Below are positions 1 to 5,275 of a DNA stretch of 5,390 nt, piece by piece. The notes below the pieces were generated by a model, which worked only from the letters and a program-made list of their open reading frames with translations, did no database searches and had not been told where the DNA came from. The position numbers and the translations under genes were made by a program. The stretch's first letter is position 1. The number at the start of each line of letters is the position of its first letter. Where the stretch lies: the NCBI GenBank assembly GCA_028292565.1, contig JAQGMD010000402.1:1-5390 (forward strand), in the 5' to 3' direction. The DNA comes from Burkholderia sp. GTDB lineage: Bacteria > Pseudomonadota > Gammaproteobacteria > Burkholderiales > Burkholderiaceae.

Positions 1-2537
1 GTTATATTCCCGGAAATACACGCACCACCTATGGAAACAGCGTAGATGCCAACGATGCGGCGCGCGAAATCGATGCCGCCGTCGTTGGCAAGACGGCCGA
101 ACTTGATGTCAAACCATGGACAGAAGCAGTCGGCAAAATGGAGGCTAGCCGCAATGCGAACCTCGCCGACCTGCATACCAAAGACACCGGATCGGGCGGG
201 CACGGCACGTACTACATGGCGGGGTTGTCCCATTGGGCAAATACACAGGATATTCGGCTCGACAAGAAGATTCGAGTAAAGACTTTTTCGATCGACGTTG
301 ATGAAGGAGGCAACGGCCTGATCGATGGAAATAACCGAACGATCAAGCCGCGCGACAGCCAGCTATACCTCGCAGCCAAGTATGGCGGCCGCACTGGCAA
401 TGAGTCAGAGTGTGACGCCGGCGGCGACACGCCCTCCAATTATTTCCTGGCCAGCCAGCCAAACGAAATGATCCGGTCCATCCGCACCGTCTTTGATCGC
501 ATTGGCGGTTCAAGCGGGACTATTTCCGGCGTCTCCGTTTCAACCACCAAGATATCTTCCGACGGCGCGTTTGTCTTCCAGCCGGGTTTCAACTCGTCGA
601 ACTGGTGCGGCAGTCTAAAAAAACTCAGGCTTAGTCTCGATAACGACACAGTCACCATCGCGAAAACCGCGGTATGGGATGCAGGCGAGATATTGGCGGG
701 CAAGGGTGAGACAGTGGCTAATCCCCAAGCAGCTGACCGGAAGATATACACCTCTGCGATCGAAGGAACCAAGTTCCTGCCTTCCATTCCGTTCAAATGG
801 GAAACCAACGATGTGTCAACGGGTAAAGACGAATTGACCGAGGGGTTGAAAGCGCTGTTCAAGACGAATCCGGGCAATGGTGCGGAAGACGGGCATGGAA
901 TGGACCGGGTTCGATATCTGCGTGGCGATCGCTCCCTCGAGACGAGCAAGCTAGGTGGGATATTCCGCGCGCGAGGCAGCGTACTCGGGGACATCATCAA
1001 CAGTAACCCGCTCTATGTCGGACCGCCGGCGCTCAATGTGCAAGGAGATAACTATCAAACGTTTTACGACAAAAACAAGGCGCGCGCGAAGGCGGTCTAT
1101 GTAGGCGCCAATGACGGCATGTTGCACGCTTTTAGCGCGGACGATGGCAGGGAATTATTTGCCTATGTTCCGAATGTCTTGATACCCGCATTAAGCCAGT
1201 TGACCCGGCCGGATTATAGTCACAGGGCTTATATGGACGGGATGATGAGCGTGGCCGATGCAAAAGTTGATACGGAATGGAAGACCGTTCTAGCGGCCGG
1301 TTTGGGCGGCGGCGCCCAAGGCGTGATTGCATTGGATGTCACCAATCCGTTGGACTTTGGCGGCGCGATCTTCGAATTTACCGACGCGGACGACAAAGCT
1401 ATGGGTAACGTGGTCAGCGCGCCGGTCATTGCGAAGTTCATGACGAAAAGCCCCAAGAACGCAGCACCTGAATACAAGTACTTCCTCGTGGTCTCCAGCG
1501 GCTTGAATAACTATAAGGATGACGGCATCGGGAAGTTCAACCCCGACGCGCCTGGCGTGCTGTTCCTGTTATCGCTGGACAAAGCGCCTGGGGCAAAGTG
1601 GCAAGTCGGTAGGAACTATTTCAAATTCACTACGCAAAATACGGATGCAACTTTGCAAAACGGCTTGGGTTCTCCCGCGCTTGTAGTCGGTGCGAATGGT
1701 GTGGTCCGTTACGGTTATGCGGGCGACCTCCAGGGCAACTTGTGGCGATTCGATTTCACCGGCGCCGAGCCGTTTTCAAAGAAGCCGCCAAAACCGACTC
1801 TTTTGTTTACTGCAAATGACGAACAGGGCCAACGCCAACCCGTTACCACCCAACCCAAAGTGGTGTTTGCACCCGGCGGGGGCTATGTTGTGTTGTTCGG
1901 GACTGGCAAGTTTCTGGAGAATACTGACGTGGCACCGGGCGAGTTCAAGTCGCAGTCCTTCTACGGCATCCTCGATACAACCAAAAGCGATTACACCGTA
2001 AGCGGGCGTAAAGACCTGGTCAAGCGCGTCCTTGAAACACGCGACAATGGTGCTTCACTTGAGCTGACAGGTAACGAATTTTCCTACCTGGATTCCAAGG
2101 GATGGTATTTCGATTTTCTCGACTCCGCCACAACTGGCGAGAGAAGTGTGACCAATGGCCTGGTTGCCAATGGCAGGATTTTCTTCAACACGCTTATCCC
2201 TGGTGCAGACCCTTGCTCCGCAGGCGGGGGACGGACCTATATTTTAGATACATTGACGGGAATGCCCCAGCCCACGACGGATCCGCTCACCGGGCTCCCT
2301 TCGCGCGTCATACGCACGGGATTCCGATCCACAGTCGGGATGCTGAGTTCGCCGGTGGTGTTTGATACCAGCGCCAACGTAGGAGACAGGAATGCAGTCG
2401 GCAGGCGCAAGGTAACGAAGAACAGTTCAGTGTTCAATTTCGGTACAGACGGTGCAGCGCCTGCGGAAAGAATTGCGACAGATGTGCCTGCAGGGCGTTT
2501 CAGCTGGCGCGAAATATTGAATTGGCTCGATAAATGA
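1..2537 (+). CDS. pilY1: Type IV pilus tip adhesin/assembly protein PilY1 (5'-partial, C-terminal 844 residues)
   Basis: The reading frame is open from the left edge (first whole codon at 3) with no start in view, so this is the 3' part of a larger gene; PilY1 proteins usually exceed 1000 residues. The first ~165 visible residues look like the end of the von Willebrand A-like N-terminal part, with YYMAGLSHWANTQDIR and SQPNEMIRSIRTVFDRI; its metal-binding loop would lie upstream. The rest is the PilC/PilY1 beta-propeller: YVGANDGMLHAF at fragment residues 366-377, then GLGGGAQGVIALDV, and YAGDLQGNLWRFD at 572-584, a family hallmark. The protein ends with GRFSWREILNWLDK. PilY1 is an exported protein at the pilus tip that works with minor pilins in pilus priming, adhesion and surface sensing. 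The loop before YAGDLQ lacks the acidic residues of the known calcium site. The pilE gene follows directly. Family assignment is firm; the exact role in this organism is inferred. Confidence 0.93.
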   Translation, partial: YIPGNTRTTYGNSVDANDAAREIDAAVVGKTAELDVKPWTEAVGKMEASRNANLADLHTKDTGSGGHGTYYMAGLSHWANTQDIRLDKKIRVKTFSIDVDEGGNGLIDGNNRTIKPRDSQLYLAAKYGGRTGNESECDAGGDTPSNYFLASQPNEMIRSIRTVFDRIGGSSGTISGVSVSTTKISSDGAFVFQPGFNSSNWCGSLKKLRLSLDNDTVTIAKTAVWDAGEILAGKGETVANPQAADRKIYTSAIEGTKFLPSIPFKWETNDVSTGKDELTEGLKALFKTNPGNGAEDGHGMDRVRYLRGDRSLETSKLGGIFRARGSVLGDIINSNPLYVGPPALNVQGDNYQTFYDKNKARAKAVYVGANDGMLHAFSADDGRELFAYVPNVLIPALSQLTRPDYSHRAYMDGMMSVADAKVDTEWKTVLAAGLGGGAQGVIALDVTNPLDFGGAIFEFTDADDKAMGNVVSAPVIAKFMTKSPKNAAPEYKYFLVVSSGLNNYKDDGIGKFNPDAPGVLFLLSLDKAPGAKWQVGRNYFKFTTQNTDATLQNGLGSPALVVGANGVVRYGYAGDLQGNLWRFDFTGAEPFSKKPPKPTLLFTANDEQGQRQPVTTQPKVVFAPGGGYVVLFGTGKFLENTDVAPGEFKSQSFYGILDTTKSDYTVSGRKDLVKRVLETRDNGASLELTGNEFSYLDSKGWYFDFLDSATTGERSVTNGLVANGRIFFNTLIPGADPCSAGGGRTYILDTLTGMPQPTTDPLTGLPSRVIRTGFRSTVGMLSSPVVFDTSANVGDRNAVGRRKVTKNSSVFNFGTDGAAPAERIATDVPAGRFSWREILNWLDK

Positions 2538-2540
2538 ATC

Positions 2541-2545
2541 GGAGG
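2541..2545 (+). promoter_or_regulatory. Ribosome-binding site of pilE (GGAGG)
   Basis: GGAGG ends 6 nt before an in-frame GTG at 2552. An in-frame ATG at 2534, which overlaps the pilY1 stop as ATGA, has no purine-rich Shine-Dalgarno in front of it. This site therefore favours GTG 2552 as the pilE start. Confidence 0.6.
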
Positions 2546-2551
2546 CGGTAC

Positions 2552-3028
2552 GTGGATACGAGACAAATTTATCGGAGCGGGACTGTCGCCATTACGGTTT
2601 GCCGGGGCTTTACCCTGATTGAACTCATGATCGTCGTGGTTGTGGTAGCAATATTGGCGGCGGTGGCTTATCCGTCGTATCAGGAGGCGGTCCGAAAAGC
2701 GAAACGGGCCGAAGGCCGTGCCGCGCTCATGGAGCTTATGCAGCAACAGGAACGCTATTACTCACAAAACAACACTTACATCGGGTTTTCCTCGACCTCC
2801 ACGGATGCCAATGAAAAGCGATTCAAATGGCACTCGGGCGACAGCCCGCAGAGCAGTGCCTATGAGATCTATGGTGCGGCGTGCGCGGATGACAAAATCA
2901 GCAATTGCGTGATTCTGACTGCACGCCCGGGTACAGACAAAGTTTCCCGCTACGTCGATAACAAGTGCCGCGAGCTGACGTTGTCCAGCACCGGAAAAAA
3001 GACGGCCGTCGGTAACGACTGCTGGTAA
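2552..3028 (+). CDS. pilE: Type IV minor pilin, PilE family (class III signal peptide)
   Basis: From GTG 2552 the product has 158 residues; starting at ATG 2534 would add six. The prepilin cleavage site is plain: VCRG|FTLIELMIVVVVVAIL, with Gly at -1, Phe at +1 and Glu at +5, followed by the hydrophobic N-terminal helix that holds the pilin in the inner membrane before assembly. PilD would cut and N-methylate it. After the helix come the usual KAKRAEGRAALMELMQQQERYY segment, shortened here to AALMELMQQQERYY, and a beta-rich head with four cysteines. The end, LSSTGKKTAVGNDCW, is typical of PilE minor pilins encoded just after pilY1, and the last cysteines probably form a disulfide loop. It most likely belongs to the tip/priming complex with PilY1 and is not the major pilin, judged by position. 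The leader of about 19 residues is longer than usual. The next gene starts 4 nt after its stop, suggesting co-translation. Confidence 0.9.
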   Translation: MDTRQIYRSGTVAITVCRGFTLIELMIVVVVVAILAAVAYPSYQEAVRKAKRAEGRAALMELMQQQERYYSQNNTYIGFSSTSTDANEKRFKWHSGDSPQSSAYEIYGAACADDKISNCVILTARPGTDKVSRYVDNKCRELTLSSTGKKTAVGNDCW

Positions 3029-3032
3029 TGGT

Positions 3033-3584
3033 ATGAGAGCGCAAGTACTGTTCTTTCAAAAAAAGCACACCGCGGGATTCACCCTCGTGGAGTTCATGGT
3101 AGTGCTGGCCATTGCAGCCATCTTGTTCTCGATGGCCGTTCCCAGCTTCCGCGCGCTGATACGGAACATGCAAGTAACAACTGTGGTCAACGATTTTTTT
3201 TCGGCCCTGAACCTGGCTCGGTCGGAAGCCATCAAGCGAGGCACCCGTGTCACCCTGGCGACGGTAAAGGCAGACAGCGGTTGGGAGGATGGCTGGGTAG
3301 TTTTTGTCCATAACAACAGCACTACGGTGCCTGACGCCGGGGATGAAATAATTTTCGAGCGGGGCCCGATTCACCGCGGGATTACCATCGTCCCCAATCT
3401 GGGCGGCGATCCACTCAAGTACATCTCCTACAATGGAACGGGGCGCACGCGGACTGATGACAGCGGACAAACGGCGTTGTTAGGCCATTTCGCGTTTATC
3501 GTGGACGGCGTAACCGTCAGGCAGATCATAATCACCTTTCTCGGCCGTCCGCGCGTGTGCACTCCCGCGAAAAAGGATTGTTGA
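3033..3584 (+). CDS. fimT: GspH/FimT-family type IV pseudopilin with C-terminal GRxR motif
   Basis: This 183-residue protein has a prepilin leader ending KKHTAG|FTLVEFMVVLAIAAIL (Gly15, Phe16 at +1, Glu20 at +5), then ALNLARSEAIKRGTRV, the conserved helix end of the GspH/FimT family. The head is beta-rich and the tail reads LGRPRVCTPAKKDC, with a likely Cys176-Cys183 disulfide. GRPR at 171-174 (nt 3543-3554) fits the GRxR motif reported to bind DNA in FimT of naturally transformable bacteria; that function is inferred here from the motif only. ATG 3033 is chosen because it gives a normal short basic leader; no strong Shine-Dalgarno is visible, and the 4-nt gap from pilE suggests translational coupling. 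FimT/FimU genes usually begin minor-pilin operons, so a position after pilE is less common. FimU-like tip minor pilin is the main alternative. Confidence 0.87.
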   Translation: MRAQVLFFQKKHTAGFTLVEFMVVLAIAAILFSMAVPSFRALIRNMQVTTVVNDFFSALNLARSEAIKRGTRVTLATVKADSGWEDGWVVFVHNNSTTVPDAGDEIIFERGPIHRGITIVPNLGGDPLKYISYNGTGRTRTDDSGQTALLGHFAFIVDGVTVRQIIITFLGRPRVCTPAKKDC

Positions 3585-3911
3585 CTAAGGTGAGTGGGTG
3601 GGATAAGCGACGCAGCCGGCGAGGGCGTTGTCCGGGCGGGCCCTATAGGGTGGCAGGCGGTGTTTACGCTGTCACAGGTCGGTTCGGTGGAGTTCGATTC
3701 GTCAGCGAAATGGCTCGTCGTTCGGATCCGAATTGGATGGATCGCTCCATAGACCCGGTAAGCTATCGAGCAGTGCCGGATCGTTCCCGCCAGAAGTCGA
3801 ATGGAATGAAAGATGGCTACTAACGCGGCAGGCCGTCCGCGGGCGGGCTTTACCGAGAGAACGCTTGCTTGCCAACGGGCGCCTGCATCCAGGAGCAGGC
3901 GCCGAAATAAT
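3585..3911 (+). other. Intergenic region between convergent pseudopilin genes, no gene seen
   Basis: This 327-bp stretch separates the stops of the two convergent FimT-type genes. Reading frames across it (for example 3557-3823 on +) are rich in Arg, Gly and Ser, lack a ribosome-binding site and resemble no family I know. It holds a perfect 12-bp palindrome TTCGGATCCGAA at 3721-3732, a 10-bp palindrome CCCTATAGGG at 3641-3650, and the GC-rich hairpin at 3878-3903. I see no promoter or RNA gene. Confidence 0.5.
3878..3903 (-). terminator. GC-rich hairpin after the reversed pseudopilin gene, possible transcript end
   Basis: GGCGCCTGC (3878-3886) and GCAGGCGCC (3895-3903) form a perfect 9-bp stem around an 8-nt loop. 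It begins 8 nt past the stop of the minus-strand pseudopilin gene and lies between convergent genes, the right place for a terminator or an mRNA 3'-end stabiliser. There is no T-run on either side, so a classical intrinsic terminator is not shown. Confidence 0.4.
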
Positions 3912-4502
3912 TCAGCACTTCCTCGGATCAGTAGCGGTTGTGACAGACGGATCGCACGTCCGGATGTCGCCAAATGCCGGAATCAGGACCCGGAGCGGCC
4001 GTCTGGCCGAGCCTGATTTCAGGTCGAGATCGATTTGACGAATCCAGTCGTTACTTGCGGTGACCACGCGGCCCAGTCCGGTGAAGATTACGCTCGTCCG
4101 AGCGTTACCATTGCCGTCATGGGCGGATATGGAGGTCTTGCTTGAATCCTGGTCCTCCACAATGCGAATGATGTAAGGGTCGACCGATTCCGAAGGGGCT
4201 GCGTCGCACCTTCCACCCGGATTTGTCCGGCTAACGACAACGTGGGGCCCGGAACCGACGAGAGCACATTCGCCATTCAGGCTGTTCACCAGTGAAAACT
4301 GCACCGCCGTATTGCGTTTGATGGCCTCCTCCCGAGCCAGGCGCAATGCGTTCACCACCTTCTCTGAGTCGGCCTTTATTTGCTGGTGATTCGTGTAGGT
4401 CGAAAAGCTCGGTACGCCAACCGCAATTGTCGCGACACTGACCGCCATGGCGACAATAAGCTCGGTTAGAGTGAATCCCTGTTTTGATTTACGTCCCAAC
4501 AT
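3912..4502 (-). CDS. Second GspH/FimT-family type IV pseudopilin, on the opposite strand
   Basis: The product is 196 residues from ATG 4502. The leader MLGRKSKQG is short and basic, cut before FTLTELIVAMAVSVATIAVG (Phe10 at +1, Glu14 at +5). ALRLAREEAIKRNTAV is the family signature after the membrane helix, and a GLGRVV strand and a C-terminal two-cysteine loop (Cys183, Cys196) follow. This is a GspH/FimT-type pseudopilin expected in the inner membrane and, after PilD processing, in a pilus or pseudopilus tip. Where the upstream FimT has GRPR before the first tail cysteine, this one has GDIR (178-181), so the GRxR DNA-binding motif is absent. The frame extends to a TTG at 4556, but that start lacks a ribosome-binding site and would give an implausibly long leader. 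The gene converges on fimT and has its own AAGAGG, so it is expressed apart from the pilY1-pilE-fimT unit. No specific symbol is assigned. Confidence 0.87.
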   Translation of the reverse strand: MLGRKSKQGFTLTELIVAMAVSVATIAVGVPSFSTYTNHQQIKADSEKVVNALRLAREEAIKRNTAVQFSLVNSLNGECALVGSGPHVVVSRTNPGGRCDAAPSESVDPYIIRIVEDQDSSKTSISAHDGNGNARTSVIFTGLGRVVTASNDWIRQIDLDLKSGSARRPLRVLIPAFGDIRTCDPSVTTATDPRKC

Positions 4503-4508
4503 GAGCTG

Positions 4509-4514
4509 CCTCTT
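4509..4514 (-). promoter_or_regulatory. Ribosome-binding site of the reversed pseudopilin gene
   Basis: Read on the minus strand this is AAGAGG, 6 nt before ATG 4502. It decides the start in favour of the nine-residue leader over the upstream in-frame TTG at 4556. Confidence 0.65.
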
Positions 4515-4544
4515 ATACAAATTGAGAGAAGAAATGGAGCTGTC

Positions 4545-4575
4545 ATTATCCTGCAAAAAGATGATAGAACGACAA
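4545..4575 (-). promoter_or_regulatory. Weak sigma-70-like promoter candidate for the reversed pseudopilin gene
   Basis: On the minus strand GATAAT (4550-4545) is a good -10 match, about 40 nt before the start codon. The best -35 is TTGTCG (4575-4570), but the spacer is 19 nt, longer than optimal. No sigma-54 GG/GC pair with correct spacing was seen. The position is sensible but the match is modest. Confidence 0.25.
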
Positions 4576-4576
4576 C

Positions 4577-4599
4577 TTTTCGATCGGCCGATGAGAAAA
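4577..4599. repeat. Imperfect inverted repeat upstream of the reversed pseudopilin gene
   Basis: TTTTC (4577-4581) pairs with GAAAA (4595-4599) around a perfect 10-bp palindrome ATCGGCCGAT (4583-4592), separated by a 1/2-nt internal loop. It abuts the candidate -35 box at 4570-4575, which would suit an operator or activator site, but no regulator can be named. Confidence 0.4.
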
Positions 4600-4634
4600 T
4601 GATCTAATTAACAACATTTGAGTGAGCTTAGTTT

Positions 4635-4760
4635 AGGGCCCGCGTAGTAATAAGTTGTTCATTTTGGCGGTCGTAGCGGGGTGCAATGTTAGGCGCCCGA
4701 CGCGCCGCAGTGCGCCCGCTATGGCTAGCACAAATGACAACTTATTCCTGCGCGTGTCCT
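4635..4760. repeat. Long imperfect palindrome (126 bp), MITE-like or structured-RNA candidate
   Basis: The arm 4635-4664 is nearly the reverse complement of 4732-4760. I count 25 Watson-Crick and 2 G-T pairs over 29 aligned positions, with two mismatches and a single bulged T at 4659. The core AATAAGTTGT against ACAACTTATT is perfect. Inside, TAGCGGG (4674-4680) pairs with CCCGCTA (4715-4721) and GGCGC (4692-4696) with GCGCC (4702-4706), so the whole element folds into one long hairpin with an internal loop. The 5-mer CTTAG occurs at both edges (4627-4631 and 4759-4763), a possible but weak target-site duplication. No transposase is encoded. Function is unknown. Confidence 0.75.
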
Positions 4761-4842
4761 TAGGTCGGAACCGAAGAAAACAGCGGAGTCGGCGCCTGCG
4801 AGGCCGGTGTTTTAATGAGCTTCGCTGGAAGGTCAGAAATGT

Positions 4843-4886
4843 TTCTGTTCTAGGGAATGCAGAATTCTGTTGAAGGAAATGCAGAA
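4843..4886. repeat. Two tandem 22-bp repeats, each an inverted repeat TTCTG-N12-CAGAA
   Basis: Copy 1 (4843-4864) and copy 2 (4865-4886) are directly abutting and identical at 19 of 22 positions. In both, the ends TTCTG and CAGAA are reverse complements and the tract ATGCAGAA is kept; the differences lie in the middle. The junction forms a perfect 10-bp palindrome CAGAATTCTG (4860-4869). Adjacent dyads of equal length are typical of paired operator half-sites, but no cognate regulator can be named from this window. Confidence 0.7.
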
Positions 4887-4902
4887 TATTTCGCGGAGTG
4901 CC

Positions 4903-5192
4903 CACCGTCCCGGAAGTGAAGCAGGCGGTCGTGCATGGCGTTCCCGGCCTGCACGGTGTCCTATATGCAGAGTTTCGGAAAATATCGGTCTTAAACGCCG
5001 ACCGGCATGTTGCCCATAATGGAACTTGCGGATTCGAATTTCGCCGCATTGCTGCAATCCGCTTTGCCGGGACGTTCCAAAGAAGGGCGGGTGCCCGGAT
5101 ACCGATGAATGGACGAGGCTTCAGCCGCAGTGCCAGGAATGGATTCAATATTCTTCGTAACCACCGAAGATATTCGACTGCGCCAACTGCGG
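4903..5192. other. Series of nested inverted repeats (possible structured RNA or decayed DNA)
   Basis: Three nested folds follow one another. First, CACCGT (4903-4908) with ACGGTG (4953-4958), stacked on GCAGG (4921-4925) with CCTGC (4948-4952). Second, CCGGCA (5002-5007) with TGCCGG (5065-5070), enclosing GCGGATT (5028-5034) with AATCCGC (5056-5062), and a side hairpin CCAT-A-ATGG near 5014-5022. Third, CCGCAGT (5125-5131) with ACTGCGG (5186-5192) around AATATTCTTCG (5147-5157) with CGAAGATATT (5165-5174), which has one bulged T. Single stems of this length can arise by chance in GC-rich DNA; the third is the best supported. No known RNA family was recognised. Confidence 0.3.
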
Positions 5193-5275
5193 TAGCAGAA
5201 CAGGAAGCCGGCAACGGTTAAAATGTCGCCTTCAGCCGCCCTATTGGCGCAAACCCGAATATCGAATTGAGAACA

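Larger units (their letters stand above)
4603..5275. other. Gene-free structured intergenic region between the reversed pseudopilin and ribD
   Basis: No reading frame here carries a recognisable domain or a convincing start. Overlapping frames on both strands (4898-5221 on +; 4633-5214, 4833-5057 and 4991-5308 on -) are mutually exclusive and match nothing I know. What stands out is symmetry: a long imperfect palindrome at 4633-4762, a tandem dyad pair at 4843-4886, and nested hairpins between about 4903 and 5192. The ribD promoter should lie at its right end; TAAAAT at 5219-5224 is a possible -10 but has no good -35. No FMN riboswitch consensus was seen. Decayed mobile DNA or a structured non-coding element are both possible. 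Confidence 0.5.

Noticed and set aside
46..279. Plus-strand frame at the left edge
   Set aside because: It overlaps the pilY1 frame, which is open from the window edge and has clear family motifs; this one is a shadow.
3600..3690. Passing resemblance to the 5' part of RNase P RNA (tccgggc followed by a tagggtggcagg-like run)
   Set aside because: The invariant GAGGAAAGTCCGGGC block and the downstream ACAGAA and pseudoknot-pairing elements are absent, and the gap is too short for rnpB.
3721..3732. Perfect 12-bp palindrome TTCGGATCCGAA
   Set aside because: About one such palindrome is expected by chance in a window of this size and nothing around it suggests a regulatory role.
3557..3823. 88-codon plus-strand frame after fimT
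   Set aside because: It overlaps the end of fimT, has no ribosome-binding site, and its Arg/Gly/Ser-rich product shows no recognisable domain.
4503..4556. Longer form of the reversed pseudopilin starting at TTG 4556
   Set aside because: It lacks a Shine-Dalgarno and would add 18 residues to a normal nine-residue prepilin leader; ATG 4502 has AAGAGG at good spacing.
3636..4643. 10-bp inverted repeat GCGGGCCCTA (3636-3645) / TAGGGCCCGC (4634-4643) bracketing the reversed pseudopilin gene, possible invertible segment
   Set aside because: Similarity stops after 10 bp, the core GGGCCC is self-palindromic, and such a match is expected by chance at appreciable frequency between two GC-rich gaps; no recombinase is in view.
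4633..4762. Integron attC site (a GTTAGGC at 4688-4694 lies within the long palindrome)
   Set aside because: The arms have GTT in the left and AAC in the right, opposite to the RYYYAAC...GTTRRRY order of attC, and no integrase or cassette gene is present.
4655..4873. 72-codon plus-strand frame beginning MFILAVVAGC, which resembles a lipoprotein lipobox
   Set aside because: The TTG start is inside the long palindrome without a Shine-Dalgarno, the hydrophobic stretch is too short with no basic N-region, and the rest is arginine-rich as in chance frames.
5193..5275. FMN riboswitch ahead of ribD
   Set aside because: The conserved AGGGCGGGGTGAAATTCCCC-like and ACCGGCGGTA-like blocks are not present in the visible leader.
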